DNA of 64,000 nt from Candidatus Cloacimonadota bacterium (GCA_029781115.1 JAKOXG010000017.1:53639-117638), one strand, 5' to 3'. Shown: positions 53,991 to 63,358, counted from the stretch's first letter. Numbers and translations are program-made. The notes: a model not told the origin generated them from the letters alone.

Positions 53991-54511
53991 TTCGCCTCCC
54001 TACCCGTGATCTCTGCGATGCTCTTGTTTCTAAGACGAGAGATGTCTGAAAGGGTGCGCATGCTCTTGAGACCATTGACGGTGGCTTTCACCACGTTTGC
54101 CGGTGTGTTGGAACCCAAGGATTTACACAGGATGTTTTCGATTCCTGCAGCTTCAAAGATGGCGCGTGCAGTTCCGCCGGCGATAATACCGGTACCGGGA
54201 GCGGCGGGCTTCATCATCACTCTGCTGGCAGAATAACGGGTCACGATCTCGTGAGGGATGGTTCCATTGATGATGGGAACCTTAAACATGGATCTGAGGG
54301 CTCTTTCTTTGGCTTTGCGGATCGCATCGACGATCTCGTTGGCCTTGCCGTTGCCCACGCCAATGTTTCCAGCACGGTCTCCAACCACTACGATGGCGCT
54401 GAAACTGAAGTTACGGCCACCTTTCACCACTTTGGCTACACGCTTGGTCTCGATGATCTTTTCGATCAAGACTTCTTCTTCTGTATTCATATTTCTTTGC
54501 TCGTAATTCAA
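53987..54511 (-). CDS. rpsE: 30S ribosomal protein uS5
   Basis: 174 aa. KRVAKVVKGGRNFSFSAIVVVGDRAGNIGVGNGKANE and PAAPGTGIIAGGTARAIFEAAGI identify uS5. The start is judged to be TTG 54511 because GGGAGG lies 5 nt upstream. An ATG seven codons later (54490) has only an A-rich upstream sequence. Confidence 0.96.
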   Translation of the reverse strand: MNYEQRNMNTEEEVLIEKIIETKRVAKVVKGGRNFSFSAIVVVGDRAGNIGVGNGKANEIVDAIRKAKERALRSMFKVPIINGTIPHEIVTRYSASRVMMKPAAPGTGIIAGGTARAIFEAAGIENILCKSLGSNTPANVVKATVNGLKSMRTLSDISRLRNKSIAEITGREAK

Positions 54512-54522
54512 GTTATCCTCCC

Positions 54523-54894
54523 TTAGAACTTCAAGCCGGCTTCACGAGCGGCATCGGCCAAAGCTTTCACCCGGCCATGATACTTGTACCCAGCACGATC
54601 AAAGGCAACCTGAGTGATGCCGGCTTCCAGAGCCATCTCACCAAGCTTCTTGCCTACCAGAGCGCTGCGCTCGGTCTTCTTGAGACCTTTTTCCGCTTCA
54701 AAGCTCTTGGCGTTATCGCTGAAGGAAACAATGGTTTTGCCGCTAATATCGTCGATGATCTGGCCATAGATGTGCTTCAAGGAACGAAACACCACCAGAC
54801 GCGGACGCTCGGCTGTTCCACTAAGGCGTTTACGAATCGTGGCACGGCGACGGGAGCGAAGGGCGTTTTTCTTTATATTCGTTGGTTTTATCAT
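54523..54894 (-). CDS. rplR: 50S ribosomal protein uL18
   Basis: 123 aa. [35 protein letters not shown] and [27 protein letters not shown] are diagnostic. ATG start. Confidence 0.97.
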   Translation of the reverse strand: MIKPTNIKKNALRSRRRATIRKRLSGTAERPRLVVFRSLKHIYGQIIDDISGKTIVSFSDNAKSFEAEKGLKKTERSALVGKKLGEMALEAGITQVAFDRAGYKYHGRVKALADAAREAGLKF

Positions 54895-54908
54895 TTGCTT
54901 ACACCTCT

Positions 54909-55481
54909 TTATTTGGTTCCTGCCTTACCGGCTTTGATGACTACGCGTTCATCAATGTAACGGATGCCCTTGCCTTTGTAGTTTTCAGGCGGACGGCATT
55001 TGCGCACTTCTGCGGCGAAGTGACCCACCAATTGCTTGTCTATCCCTGTGATGCGGATAATGCTGGTGAGGTCGTTACGGGTAGTCTTGCTACGAGGTGC
55101 GGCTTCGGCTTCCACTTTCAGACCTTCGGGAATCTCCATCACGATGTCGTGGGAATATCCCAGGTTCAGCTTCAGCCAGGGGCCCATCAGCTCGGCATTG
55201 TAGCCGGTGCCGATCACATGCAAGGTAATAGTGTAACCTTCTGTTACACCAGTGACCATATTTTGCAGCAAAGCGCGGGTGAGACCATGGAGGGCGCGTT
55301 GGCTCTTGCTGTCGTCTCTGCGCTTCACGTGCAGCACATTGTCTTCGATATCCAGGCTGATGCCATCAAGCAGCTGATATTGCAGCTTGCCCAGCTTGCC
55401 GCTGGCGGTCACCAAACCTTCATCAGAAACTTCTATCTTCACATCATTGAGTTTGATGGGAGCTTTTCCAATACGTGACAT
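54909..55481 (-). CDS. rplF: 50S ribosomal protein uL6
   Basis: 190 aa. [16 protein letters not shown], the [28 protein letters not shown] block and [18 protein letters not shown] near the end are typical. Somewhat longer C-terminus than E. coli uL6. ATG start. Confidence 0.97.
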   Translation of the reverse strand: MSRIGKAPIKLNDVKIEVSDEGLVTASGKLGKLQYQLLDGISLDIEDNVLHVKRRDDSKSQRALHGLTRALLQNMVTGVTEGYTITLHVIGTGYNAELMGPWLKLNLGYSHDIVMEIPEGLKVEAEAAPRSKTTRNDLTSIIRITGIDKQLVGHFAAEVRKCRPPENYKGKGIRYIDERVVIKAGKAGTK

Positions 55482-55493
55482 AATCTCTCTCCC

Positions 55494-55907
55494 TTACCAC
55501 ACTTTACAGATGTATTCACCACCGACACCGTTGATTCTGGCATCACGGTCTACCATCACTCCGCTGGATGTGGAGATGATGGCACAGCCGGTGTTGTTAT
55601 AAACACTTGGGATTCTGGCAGCTTTTACGTAAACGCGCCTTCCCGGTTTTGAGACACGGTCGATTCCCCTCATAACAGGTGCTCCGTCATTTGTATAACG
55701 AAGGTTTACGAGGATGCGACGGTAGTTGATTTTCTGTTCCGGATCTTTCTCAAGCACTTGGGCGCTGTTTACGAAGTTCTCTTCAGCGAGGATCTTCACA
55801 ATGGCTTCAGTGAGCTTATTGTGATTTACTATCACCTGAGTGTGTCCGGCACGATATGCATTGCGGATCTTGGTCAATGCATCAGCTATCGGATCAGATA
55901 TGCTCAT
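55494..55907 (-). CDS. rpsH: 30S ribosomal protein uS8
   Basis: 137 aa. SDPIADALTKIRNAYRAGH and the C-terminal NNTGCAIISTSSGVMVDRDARINGVGGEYICKVW match uS8. In E. coli uS8 represses the spc genes by binding mRNA at rplE. ATG with GGAGGAAA. Confidence 0.97.
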   Translation of the reverse strand: MSISDPIADALTKIRNAYRAGHTQVIVNHNKLTEAIVKILAEENFVNSAQVLEKDPEQKINYRRILVNLRYTNDGAPVMRGIDRVSKPGRRVYVKAARIPSVYNNTGCAIISTSSGVMVDRDARINGVGGEYICKVW

Positions 55908-55926
55908 TAATTTCCTCCATCAATGG

Positions 55927-56112
55927 CTACCAGCTTGCACGTGTGACTCCAGGGATCTTGCCCAAGGAGGCATACTTGCGGAAGCAGAGACGGCACATGC
56001 CAAAGTCTCTCATATAGGCGCGGGGCCTTCCGCAGACCATGCAACGGTTGTATTTTCTTACTTTAAATTTAGGGGTGCGTTGTTGCTTTAGGATCATGGA
56101 TTTCTTTGCCAC
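55927..56112 (-). CDS. rpsN: 30S ribosomal protein uS14, zinc type
   Basis: 61 aa type Z protein. Zinc ligands C24, C27, C40 and C43 in [21 protein letters not shown]. The start is GTG ([10 protein letters not shown]), with AAGGAGGA 8 nt upstream. Confidence 0.97.
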   Translation of the reverse strand: MAKKSMILKQQRTPKFKVRKYNRCMVCGRPRAYMRDFGMCRLCFRKYASLGKIPGVTRASW

Positions 56113-56124
56113 TTCACATCCTCC

Positions 56125-56670
56125 TTATTCTTTACGCTCAAACGGCATGCCCATTTCTTTGAGCAGCTCGCGGCCTTCTTCATCGGTGTTTGCCGTGGTC
56201 ACGATGGTGATATTGAGCCCACGGATGGCATCTACCTTGTCAAATTCGATCTCCGGGAACACGGTCTGTTCCTTGATGCCCATGCTGAAATTGCCACGGC
56301 CATCAAAGGAATCAGCGGGGATACCACGGAAGTCTCTGATACGAGGGATGGTAATGGATACCAGTCTATCAAAGAACTCATACATCACTTCACCACGCAG
56401 AGTCACTTTGCAGCCGATGGGCATGCCCTGGCGCAGCTTGAAGTTTGAGATGGACTTGCGGGCTTTGGTGATGATGGGTTTGCGACCCGTGATCTGTTCC
56501 ATATCTTTGACGGCGTTATCCAAGATAGCCTTGTTTTGCGTGGCTATTCCCACACCCATGCTCACTACGATCTTCACCATCTTGGGCACCTGGTGCGGGT
56601 TTTTATATTCAAAGCGCTTCCGCAGTGCGGGAAACACTTTGCTCTTGTAATGTTCTTTCAAACGTGTCAT
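56125..56670 (-). CDS. rplE: 50S ribosomal protein uL5
   Basis: 181 aa. [41 protein letters not shown] and the end [27 protein letters not shown] are diagnostic. Binds 5S rRNA. ATG start. Confidence 0.97.
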   Translation of the reverse strand: MTRLKEHYKSKVFPALRKRFEYKNPHQVPKMVKIVVSMGVGIATQNKAILDNAVKDMEQITGRKPIITKARKSISNFKLRQGMPIGCKVTLRGEVMYEFFDRLVSITIPRIRDFRGIPADSFDGRGNFSMGIKEQTVFPEIEFDKVDAIRGLNITIVTTANTDEEGRELLKEMGMPFERKE

Positions 56671-56681
56671 TTCATGCTCCT

Positions 56682-57002
56682 TTACAGCTCGTCATGAGTC
56701 TTACTGCACACACGAATGCGGGTGCCATCTGGACGGGTGAGCATCACTGGTTTGGTCACCATGTTTTGCTTCTCGTTAAAGAGCATCACGTTGGAAGCAT
56801 GGATGGGGGCTTCCTTGTTGATGATCCCACCCTGGGGGTTGGTCTGTGTAGGCTTGGCATGCTTTTTGATCATGTGCACTCTTTCCACGATGACCTTGTT
56901 GGTCTTGGGGAAAGTCTTGAGGATGCGGCCTTTCTTGCCTTTATCCTCGCCACTGATCACGATCACAAAATCGCCTTTCTTGAGTTTTAGCTTATCGGAC
57001 AT
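56682..57002 (-). CDS. rplX: 50S ribosomal protein uL24
   Basis: 106 aa KOW protein: [37 protein letters not shown], then [27 protein letters not shown] start. Confidence 0.97.
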   Translation of the reverse strand: MSDKLKLKKGDFVIVISGEDKGKKGRILKTFPKTNKVIVERVHMIKKHAKPTQTNPQGGIINKEAPIHASNVMLFNEKQNMVTKPVMLTRPDGTRIRVCSKTHDEL

Positions 57003-57011
57003 TTTCTACTC

Positions 57012-57380
57012 CTACAACACTTCAGGTGCCAAAGACACTATCTTCATATATTGGGCATCACGCAGCTCACGTGCCACGGGACCAAAGATGCGCGTGCCTT
57101 TGGGTTCGTGTTTTTCATCGATAATCACAGCAGCGTTATCTGCAAAACGGACGTAGGAGCCATCAGCGCGACGCACTTCTTTGGCTGTCCGCACGATCAC
57201 GGCTCTTTCGATGGTGCCTTTTTTGACCTTACCACCGGGAGTCGCAGATTTAATAGCCACCACTATGACGTCACCCAAAGAGGCATATTTACGTTTGGAG
57301 CCACCCAACACCTTGATGCACATAGCTCTTCTGGCACCGGAGTTGTCGGCGATATTCAGGACGGTTTGCACTTGAATCAT
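57012..57380 (-). CDS. rplN: 50S ribosomal protein uL14
   Basis: 122 aa. [41 protein letters not shown] and [28 protein letters not shown] are near-canonical. ATG start. Confidence 0.97.
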   Translation of the reverse strand: MIQVQTVLNIADNSGARRAMCIKVLGGSKRKYASLGDVIVVAIKSATPGGKVKKGTIERAVIVRTAKEVRRADGSYVRFADNAAVIIDEKHEPKGTRIFGPVARELRDAQYMKIVSLAPEVL

Positions 57381-57393
57381 TTAGCTCCTCCCT

Positions 57394-57648
57394 TTATTTA
57401 CTTCTTTCGATGACCTTGTGAAGGGTCCAACGTTTACGAGCGCTCATGGGGCGAGACTCCATGATCTGCACGGTATCGCCTTCATGCGCTTCATTGAGTT
57501 CATCGTGAGCCATAAACTTTTTGTGACGGCGCACGGTCTTCTTGTATAACGGGTGGATATACTGGCGTTGGACAAGGACGACGATGGTTTTGTCGGTCTT
57601 ATCGCTGACCACTATACCCTGCTTTATCATTTTACGGTTGAGAGACAC
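57394..57648 (-). CDS. rpsQ: 30S ribosomal protein uS17
   Basis: 84 aa. [42 protein letters not shown] and [20 protein letters not shown] match uS17. GTG start ([11 protein letters not shown]) with GAGGTAAG upstream. An internal ATG at codon 7 exists but lies inside the conserved start. Confidence 0.96.
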   Translation of the reverse strand: MSLNRKMIKQGIVVSDKTDKTIVVLVQRQYIHPLYKKTVRRHKKFMAHDELNEAHEGDTVQIMESRPMSARKRWTLHKVIERSK

Positions 57649-57653
57649 TTTAC

Positions 57654-57854
57654 TTACCTCGCTATCTTTTGCTCATTTTCTTTGACGATGGTGTGAATGC
57701 GGGCGATTTCCCTTCTCACCTCGCGCAATCTGTCGGGTCTATCAATCAAGTTCTTGGCTTTTTGAAAGCGAAGGTTGAAGAGCTCAGTTCTCAGCTCTTC
57801 CAGCCGTTCGTTGAGTTCTTCCGGCTTGAGTTCACGTAGTTCGTTGATCTTCAT
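57654..57854 (-). CDS. rpmC: 50S ribosomal protein uL29
   Basis: 66 aa, two-helix protein: [35 protein letters not shown]. The ATG overlaps the rplP stop by 4 nt. Confidence 0.97.
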   Translation of the reverse strand: MKINELRELKPEELNERLEELRTELFNLRFQKAKNLIDRPDRLREVRREIARIHTIVKENEQKIAR

Positions 57855-58270
57855 ATCTCTATTCCTTCTCTGGCAACCAGCTTGGTCTTGATAGGTAGTT
57901 TGTGGGCGGCCAAACGCAAAGCTTCCTTGGCAACATCGAGCCCCACTCCATCCAGCTCAAACAGCACGCGGCCGGGTCTGACGACTGCCACCCAGTATTC
58001 TGGGGCGCCTTTACCTTTTCCCATGCGTGTTTCAGCGGGTTTGGAGGTGATGGGTTTATCCGGAAATATGCGAATCCACACCTTACCCACACGTTTCATA
58101 TGACGAGTGATAGCAATACGGGCAGCCTCAATCTGACGGCTGGTGATGAAGGCATCCTCAAGGGCGATCAGGCCGTAGTTGCCAAAGCTTACTTGGTTTC
58201 CTACCCAAGCCATGCCTTTGCGGCGTCCTTTCATCATCTTGCGATGTCTTACTTTTTTTGGTGCTAACAT
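57851..58270 (-). CDS. rplP: 50S ribosomal protein uL16
   Basis: 139 aa. [69 protein letters not shown] and [21 protein letters not shown] identify uL16. ATG start. Confidence 0.97.
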   Translation of the reverse strand: MLAPKKVRHRKMMKGRRKGMAWVGNQVSFGNYGLIALEDAFITSRQIEAARIAITRHMKRVGKVWIRIFPDKPITSKPAETRMGKGKGAPEYWVAVVRPGRVLFELDGVGLDVAKEALRLAAHKLPIKTKLVAREGIEI

Positions 58271-58281
58271 CTTAATAACTC

Positions 58282-58929
58282 CTAATTCAGGATGTCGCCC
58301 TTATAGATCCATACTTTGATGCCGATCACGCCGTAGGTGGTATGTGCTTCCACCAGTGCGTAGTCGATATCGGCTCTGAGGGTATGGAGCGGGGTGCGAC
58401 CCTGTTGATAGCGCTCTGTGCGGGCGATTTCTGCACCGCCGAGGCGTCCTGAAACCTGAACTTTAACGCCCTGAGCGCCTTCTCTCATCACGTTGCGCAT
58501 AGCCATTTTCATGGCGCGGCGGAAAGAAACACGCTCTTCAAGCTGACGGGCAATCTCATAGCCCACCAGGCGGGCATCCAACCACATCTTGTCGATCTGC
58601 TCGACGTTGATCTTCACCACGATGGGGTTGGTTCGCTTCTTATTGACCAACACATACATCTCACTGCGCAGACGTTCGATGTCCTCGCCCTTTTTCCCGA
58701 TCACGAGACCGGGGCGTGCGGTGTGAATATTGATGGTGATGGAATTGGTCTTTCTACTGATATGAATCTTGGAAACCATCTTCTGGTCAAGGCGTTTGCG
58801 GATGTAATCCCGGATCTTGATATCTTCCTGCAGATACTCCACGTAGGTGTTGCCTTTGGCAAACCAGACGGAATCGGTATCTCTATTGACGCCGAGGCGA
58901 TAAAGTATTGGATTTACTTTCTGTCCCAA
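58282..58929 (-). CDS. rpsC: 30S ribosomal protein uS3
   Basis: 215 aa. [16 protein letters not shown] start, KH-domain loop [14 protein letters not shown] (near 75-88), and [33 protein letters not shown]. The start is TTG, with GAGGAGGAAT upstream. No ATG nearby and the conserved N-terminus begins there. Confidence 0.97.
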   Translation of the reverse strand: MGQKVNPILYRLGVNRDTDSVWFAKGNTYVEYLQEDIKIRDYIRKRLDQKMVSKIHISRKTNSITINIHTARPGLVIGKKGEDIERLRSEMYVLVNKKRTNPIVVKINVEQIDKMWLDARLVGYEIARQLEERVSFRRAMKMAMRNVMREGAQGVKVQVSGRLGGAEIARTERYQQGRTPLHTLRADIDYALVEAHTTYGVIGIKVWIYKGDILN

Positions 58930-58930
58930 T

Positions 58931-59278
58931 TTATTCCTCCTCTTCCTGGCTCTTGATTTCGAGAGCTATATGACAGGTAGGCTTGCGGATCATAAATGCA
59001 CGGCCCTGAGCACGTGGCATATAACGCTTCATCTGAGGGCCTTCGTCTGCCGTGGCGAGAGTCACATACATGGTTTCCAGGTCAAGTCTGGGCTCTTTCT
59101 GTTGGGCGTTGGCGATGGCCGAATCCAGTAGTTTGTTGATGGTTACGGCAGCGCGGCGGCGGGAAAACTTGAGCAAACGCTGGGCTTCAGGGACACTCTT
59201 GTTGCGAATCGTATCCAGCACCAGGCGGGCTTTGCGAGCTGAGCCGCGGACAAATCTGAGTTTTGCTGTTGCTTCCAT
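58931..59278 (-). CDS. rplV: 50S ribosomal protein uL22
   Basis: 115 aa. LRFVRGSARKARLVLDTIRNKSVPEAQRLL, then the long loop ending YMPRAQGRAFMIRKPTCHIALEI. The hairpin tip reads RAQGRAF. ATG start; 1 nt before rpsC. Confidence 0.97.
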   Translation of the reverse strand: MEATAKLRFVRGSARKARLVLDTIRNKSVPEAQRLLKFSRRRAAVTINKLLDSAIANAQQKEPRLDLETMYVTLATADEGPQMKRYMPRAQGRAFMIRKPTCHIALEIKSQEEEE

Positions 59279-59289
59279 TTATTTACCCC

Positions 59290-59565
59290 TTATCTGCCTT
59301 TCTTCTTTTTATCTTTATGACCGCGATAGGTGCGTGTGGGTGAAAACTCACCCAGCTTATGGCCAACCATATTCTCCGTCACATACACGGGGACAAACTT
59401 CTGACCATTGTGCACGGAGAAGGTATGCCCGATAAAGGAAGGCAGGATCATTGAGCGGCGCGACCATGTCTTGATCACATTCTTCTTGTTTGATTGATTG
59501 AGGACTTCCACCTTCTTGAGCAGGTGATCGTCTACAAAGGGACCTTTCTTAATTGAACGTGCCAT
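59290..59565 (-). CDS. rpsS: 30S ribosomal protein uS19
   Basis: 91 aa. [71 protein letters not shown]. Canonical. ATG start. Confidence 0.97.
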   Translation of the reverse strand: MARSIKKGPFVDDHLLKKVEVLNQSNKKNVIKTWSRRSMILPSFIGHTFSVHNGQKFVPVYVTENMVGHKLGEFSPTRTYRGHKDKKKKGR

Positions 59566-59578
59566 TATCTATTCTCCC

Positions 59579-60409
59579 TTATCTCTTTTTAACCGCTTTC
59601 ACGATGTAATTATCACTGTATTTCTTGCTCTTGCGAGTCTTACCGCCCTTGGCAGGCTTGCCCCAAGGCGAAACAGGATGACCACCACCGGAGGTTTTAC
59701 CTTCTCCACCGCCCATGGGGTGATCCACGGGGTTCATCGCAACGCCACGCACGGTAGGACGGATGCCCATCCAGCGTTTGCGGCCTGCTTTACCCAGGGA
59801 GATCAGGCTATGGTCACTATTGCTGACGCTGCCCAAAGTGGCAAGACACTCTTTGCGGATCAGGTGCACATCGTTTGAGGGCATCTTCACGTGAACGTAG
59901 TCGCCATCTTTGGCCACCACTTGACCGAAGGTGCCGGCGCTGCGGGCGATCTGGCCTCCACGGCCGCGCTTGAGCTCGATATTGTGCACGGTGCTTCCCA
60001 AGGGAATCTTTTCCAGGGGAAGGGCGTTCCCGATTGCCACTTCAGCATCGGGGCCACTCATTACTTTGCTTCCCACTTCCAAGCCTTCCGGAGCTATGAT
60101 ATAGCGCTTCTCGCCGTCCACATAGTGCAAAAGAGCGATGCGGGCTGTGCGGTTGGGATCGTATTCGATGGTAGCGACTTTGGCGGGAATGCCAATCTTG
60201 TCTCTCTTGAAATCTATGATCCTGTAGTGACGACGGTGTCCACCACCGATATGGCGGCAGGTGATGCGGCCCTGGTTGTTGCGTCCACCGCTTTTGCGAA
60301 CAGGCTTGAGCAGAGACTTTTCTGGTTTGGTGCAGGTGATCTCCTCGAAGGAGTAACCTGTGCGAAAGCGCATAGACGGGGTGATAGGTTTATATTTCTT
60401 AATTCCCAT
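59579..60409 (-). CDS. rplB: 50S ribosomal protein uL2
   Basis: 276 aa. [53 protein letters not shown] and [21 protein letters not shown] are diagnostic. Met follows DHP where E. coli has His229 (DHPHGGGEG). ATG start. Confidence 0.97.
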   Translation of the reverse strand: MGIKKYKPITPSMRFRTGYSFEEITCTKPEKSLLKPVRKSGGRNNQGRITCRHIGGGHRRHYRIIDFKRDKIGIPAKVATIEYDPNRTARIALLHYVDGEKRYIIAPEGLEVGSKVMSGPDAEVAIGNALPLEKIPLGSTVHNIELKRGRGGQIARSAGTFGQVVAKDGDYVHVKMPSNDVHLIRKECLATLGSVSNSDHSLISLGKAGRKRWMGIRPTVRGVAMNPVDHPMGGGEGKTSGGGHPVSPWGKPAKGGKTRKSKKYSDNYIVKAVKKR

Positions 60410-60422
60410 TTTGATGCCTCAT

Positions 60423-60710
60423 TTATGCTTCAAAATCGGCGATCGTATCGCCTTCTCTAAGGGTGACAATCGCTTTTTTCCAATCCGGACGTTTGCCATT
60501 GTAGCGGCCCAAGCTCTTGGGCTTGCCAAACATGCGGATGGTATTGATATTTACCACCTTCACTGAAAACACATGTTCGATGGCTTTCTTGATCTCAATC
60601 TTATTGGCATTCATGCTCACCCTGAAGGTGTAGGTGTTGTTGTTGGATGCCTGATGTGAGCTCTTCTCCGTGATGATGGGAGCGATAACTATATTGCGTG
60701 GATGGATCAT
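60423..60710 (-). CDS. rplW: 50S ribosomal protein uL23
   Basis: 95 aa. APIITEKSSHQASNNNTYTFRVSMNANKIEIKKAIEHVFSVKVVNINTIRMFGK. Typical uL23. The ATG overlaps the rplD stop by 4 nt. Confidence 0.97.
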   Translation of the reverse strand: MIHPRNIVIAPIITEKSSHQASNNNTYTFRVSMNANKIEIKKAIEHVFSVKVVNINTIRMFGKPKSLGRYNGKRPDWKKAIVTLREGDTIADFEA

Positions 60711-61342
60711 TTGCTAAAGACCTCCTCGACTTTTTTGAGTGCATCCTCGGTAAAGAGCAGGTAGCTGCTTTTGAGGATTTCGTAGGCGTGCAAACTATCC
60801 GCACGGTCTGTCATCACATCTGGAATGTTTGAAAATGATTTCACGGTGGGGATGTGATGTCCGTCTGTGACCACCAGTTTGCGTCCACGTTCCGGAATCA
60901 TCCGATTGAGCAGTTCCACAGCGTTTTTGGTGCTGGGCGTGTCAAAGTTCAAAGATTCCACGATGAAGATGCGCCCCGCACGTGCTCTATCGGTGAGAGC
61001 CACTTTGAGGGCAAGACGCTTTTTGGTGCGTGGTATTTTGCGATACCAGTCTTTGGGATAAACTGCAAAAGCACGGCCACCATGCACGCGGACCGGTGAA
61101 CGGCGGGCACCCATGCGGGCATTACCCGTGCCTTTCTGCTTGAAAAGCTTGCGGGTGCTGCCGGCGGTCATGGCACGGTTCTTTTTCTGGACTGTGCCCT
61201 GGCGCTGATTGCCCAAATACATGGTGATCACTTCATGCAACAGCACTTTGGGAGAGTTTACGTCGACGTCAAAGATCACAGAGGGAAGTTCCACTTCTGC
61301 GACTTGCTGACCGGCTGAATCAAACTTTATTGCTTTAACCAT
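60707..61342 (-). CDS. rplD: 50S ribosomal protein uL4
   Basis: 211 aa. QRQGTVQKKNRAMTAGSTRKLFKQKGTGNARMGARRSPVRVHGGRAFAVYPKDW is the conserved loop reaching the exit tunnel. In E. coli uL4 represses its own operon through the S10 leader, relevant to the structured leader at 62341-62482. ATG start. Confidence 0.97.
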   Translation of the reverse strand: MVKAIKFDSAGQQVAEVELPSVIFDVDVNSPKVLLHEVITMYLGNQRQGTVQKKNRAMTAGSTRKLFKQKGTGNARMGARRSPVRVHGGRAFAVYPKDWYRKIPRTKKRLALKVALTDRARAGRIFIVESLNFDTPSTKNAVELLNRMIPERGRKLVVTDGHHIPTVKSFSNIPDVMTDRADSLHAYEILKSSYLLFTEDALKKVEEVFSK

Positions 61343-61354
61343 GATATCTCCCTA

Positions 61355-61987
61355 TTAGCTCTCTTTCTGGATCAAGACCAGGGAATTGCGATGGCCGGGA
61401 ACAGCGCCTTTGACCATGATCAATCCATTCTCAAGATCCACTTTCATCACCCGCAGATGACGAACGCTCACGCGCTCATTGCCCATCTGACCGGGGAGCT
61501 TGGTGCCTTTAAAAACGCGAGCCGGTGTGGCACATTGCCCGATGGCGCCGGGGCCGCGAAAAGACTCATGCACGCCATGACTCTGTTCAAAGCCGCCAAA
61601 ATTGTGCCTCTTCATCACGCCGGCAAAACCGCGACCTTTGGAGTTGGCGGTAACCGTGACGGTATCTGAAAGATCGAACATATCGACCTTGAGCTCGGTT
61701 CCAACTTCATATGCGTCGATCTCTTGTCCGTAGCTGGGACGGAACTCGCGCAAGTAACGATACAAGGGGCTGCCATTCTTTTTGAAATGACCAGCCACGG
61801 GACGGGGGCAATTCTTTTCTTTGATCTCTTCATAACCCAGCTGAAGAGCCTCATAACCATGATCTTCCACGCTGCGCTTGCTCACGACGCGGCAAGGACC
61901 GGCTTTCAATACGGTGACCGGTGTGACTTTGCCATCGGCGTCAAAAAGCTGCGTCATGCCTATTTTCTTTCCAATCAATCCCAACAT
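61355..61987 (-). CDS. rplC: 50S ribosomal protein uL3
   Basis: 210 aa. [32 protein letters not shown], then [35 protein letters not shown] and [23 protein letters not shown] start, 3 nt after rpsJ. Confidence 0.97.
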   Translation of the reverse strand: MLGLIGKKIGMTQLFDADGKVTPVTVLKAGPCRVVSKRSVEDHGYEALQLGYEEIKEKNCPRPVAGHFKKNGSPLYRYLREFRPSYGQEIDAYEVGTELKVDMFDLSDTVTVTANSKGRGFAGVMKRHNFGGFEQSHGVHESFRGPGAIGQCATPARVFKGTKLPGQMGNERVSVRHLRVMKVDLENGLIMVKGAVPGHRNSLVLIQKES

Positions 61988-61990
61988 GGC

Positions 61991-62317
61991 TTATCTCCCG
62001 GCGTTGGCCTTGATCTCGGCATGAACGCCAGCAGGGAGATCCAAATTCTTGAGGGCATTGGTTGTCTGCTGGGTAGGATTCATGATGTCGATCAATCTTT
62101 TGTGGACCAGCATCTGAAACTGGTCTTGTGATTTCTTATCAACATGAGGTGAACGCAAGATCGTGTAAACAGACCTGTCTGTGGGAAGAGGAATGGGGCC
62201 AACGACTTTGGCGCCGGTGCCACGGGTGCTTTTTACTATCTCTGCCACAAAATGGTCAAGAAGACGATGATCGTATGCTTTCAACTTTATGCGGATGCGG
62301 TTGTCGTGTTGACTCAC
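61991..62317 (-). CDS. rpsJ: 30S ribosomal protein uS10
   Basis: 108 aa. [62 protein letters not shown] identifies uS10. I set the start at GTG 62317 ([10 protein letters not shown]), since GGAGG lies 5 nt upstream; a frame extension to GTG 62329 would run through that ribosome site. The GTG overlaps the stop of the leader ORF as GTGA. First gene of the superoperon. Confidence 0.96.
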   Translation of the reverse strand: MSQHDNRIRIKLKAYDHRLLDHFVAEIVKSTRGTGAKVVGPIPLPTDRSVYTILRSPHVDKKSQDQFQMLVHKRLIDIMNPTQQTTNALKNLDLPAGVHAEIKANAGR

Positions 62318-62493
62318 TGGTTCCTCCACTTATTAAGCTTGAAAGACTCCCTTACCAAACAAGGACAGAGCAAGGCTCCACCCCTGCGTGAGGGAGTGCG
62401 ATCGTAATATTGATTACAATTGGATTCGGCAGGGGACAATCCTCCCCCGCCACCATGATACTCAATCTGAGTACCCCGGTGAAAGGATAACAT
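62314..62493 (-). CDS. Possible 59-codon leader ORF before rpsJ
   Basis: ATG 62493 lies 7 nt after AGGAGG. The frame reads [19 protein letters not shown] at the start and [15 protein letters not shown] at the end, and stops at a TGA that overlaps the rpsJ GTG. The initiation site is as good as those of the ribosomal genes, but the peptide is odd (five Gly in a row, four Cys) and the same DNA forms several strong hairpins. It may be translated only to couple or regulate rpsJ, or not at all. Confidence 0.4.
   Translation of the reverse strand: MLSFHRGTQIEYHGGGGGLSPAESNCNQYYDRTPSRRGGALLCPCLVRESFKLNKWRNQ
62341..62482 (-). promoter_or_regulatory. Structured mRNA leader of the S10 operon
   Basis: On the minus strand, in order: (a) GGTACTCA-GAT-TGAGTATC, with outer CACC/GGTG; (b) GGCGGGGGA (62451-62443) / TCCCCTGCC (62436-62428), 6-nt loop; (c) ATTGTAAT-CAAT-ATTACGAT; (d) a closing stem ACTCCCT (62397-62391) / AGGGAGT (62352-62346) enclosing AGGGGTGGAGC / GCTCTGTCCTT (11 pairs, 3-nt loop). 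Several stems need G-U pairs that exist only in the minus-strand RNA. Position fits an autoregulatory ribosomal-protein leader; the ligand is unknown. Confidence 0.65.
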
Positions 62494-62516
62494 TTGGGTT
62501 CCTCCTAAAGAACTAT

Positions 62517-62540
62517 AAATCCCTGCAATGTTCGGGATTT
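62517..62540 (-). promoter_or_regulatory. Hairpin upstream of the leader ORF ribosome site
   Basis: AAATCCC / GGGATTT (7 bp, 10-nt loop) ends just before ATAGTTCTTTAGGAGG, the ribosome site of the leader ORF. Confidence 0.5.
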
Positions 62541-62579
62541 GTGCTACGCGATGTTACAATTTTTTACGCAGTGGGTATC

Positions 62580-62608
62580 ATCGTTTCTGGAGAGCCCTTT
62601 TCTGTCAA
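62580..62608 (-). promoter_or_regulatory. Candidate promoter of the ribosomal superoperon
   Basis: Perfect -35 TTGACA (minus strand, 62608-62603) with a weak -10 AACGAT at 17-nt spacing (62585-62580). A start near 62573 gives a leader of about 255 nt before rpsJ. Confidence 0.45.
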
Positions 62609-62712
62609 CAACTATTTTGATTTCTTAAGAAACAATCACCCTCGGATAGAGACTAACCCACTCAGACACCGCCCCTTACGGCTTTACAACTCATCCCACA
62701 ACTTCTTGTTTA

Positions 62713-62740
62713 TCAGTGTTAATCCGTGTGTAACCGAGGA
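62713..62740 (+). repeat. R5 short repeat
   Basis: CAGTGTTAATCCGTGTGTAA, a variant of the ATCCGTGTAAATCCGTG units at 26084. Confidence 0.5.
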
Positions 62741-62758
62741 AAAACAAAGAGCTCAAAA

Positions 62759-62858
62759 CCATACGGATTGCCACCAAAAGCACGCGTATTCCCGAAACCA
62801 GCGCAGCACCTAACACCTAACACCTAAAACCTAACACCTGGCCGGCACAGCCGGCTCA
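62759..62858 (+). repeat. R3 composite repeat, copy B
   Basis: CCATACGGATTGCCACC, AAAGCACGCGTATTCCCG, AAACCAGCGCAGCA, then CCTAACA/CCTAAAA 7-mers, then GGCCGGCACAGCCGGC. R2 copy 3 begins 36 bp later. Confidence 0.75.
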
Positions 62859-62894
62859 ACACCGCTTATGCAAAATCGACTCCCGAAAAACATG

Positions 62895-63024
62895 CCTTCA
62901 CTATGTACACTGACGATCTCACTTCGACGCCAAAAATCCAAAGAAATAATCTCGTAATCGCCTGCAAATAGAAGGCATACAAAAGATGCAAATATTATCA
63001 CCCTTCGGCGGAAAGTAAAATACC
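62895..63024 (+). repeat. R2 dispersed repeat, copy 3 (130 bp)
   Basis: CCTTCACTATGTACACTGAC, AATAATCTCGTAATCG, CAAATATTATCACCC and GCGGAAAGTAAAATACC. Located 578 bp upstream of rpsJ (minus strand). Confidence 0.75.
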
Positions 63025-63172
63025 AGCTTACACCGCATCAATAGCCAATTCCTCATTGTGAGCCAACGCTAACCCACAACCAAGGTTATAGTTACAGCAA
63101 GCCATTTCAGCCCTGTTTCGCGGGATAATCCCTTCTCTACACGGACTCCCTCCATGAAGATAGCATTCGCAC

Positions 63173-63237
63173 CCCCGAAACCAGCGCAGCAACTAACACC
63201 TAACACCTAAAATCTAACACCTGGCCGGCGCAGTCTG
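63173..63237 (+). repeat. R3 composite repeat, copy C
   Basis: CCCCGAAACCAGCGCAGCAA, CTAACACCTAACACCTAAAA, TCTAACACCTGGCCGGCGCAG. It lacks the first (GCACGCGTATT) module. Confidence 0.75.
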
Positions 63238-63314
63238 CTTCTTCTTCATCCTTAGAGCCATTTGAATCTCAGTCAAGAACACCAGGCTTATTTGACCCGT
63301 CCCTAATTCATACT

Positions 63315-63341
63315 CATTCGTGTAATTCGCGTAATTCGTGG
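63315..63341 (+). repeat. R5 short repeat
   Basis: CATTCGTGTAATTCGCGTAA then TTCGTGG: three ATTCG(T/C)G units in tandem, directly before R3 copy D. Confidence 0.6.
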
Positions 63342-63358
63342 GGAAATGGAAGCTTCAG

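Noticed and set aside
62318..62329. Extension of rpsJ to GTG 62329
   Set aside because: It would place the GGAGG ribosome site inside the coding sequence and adds residues not found in uS10.
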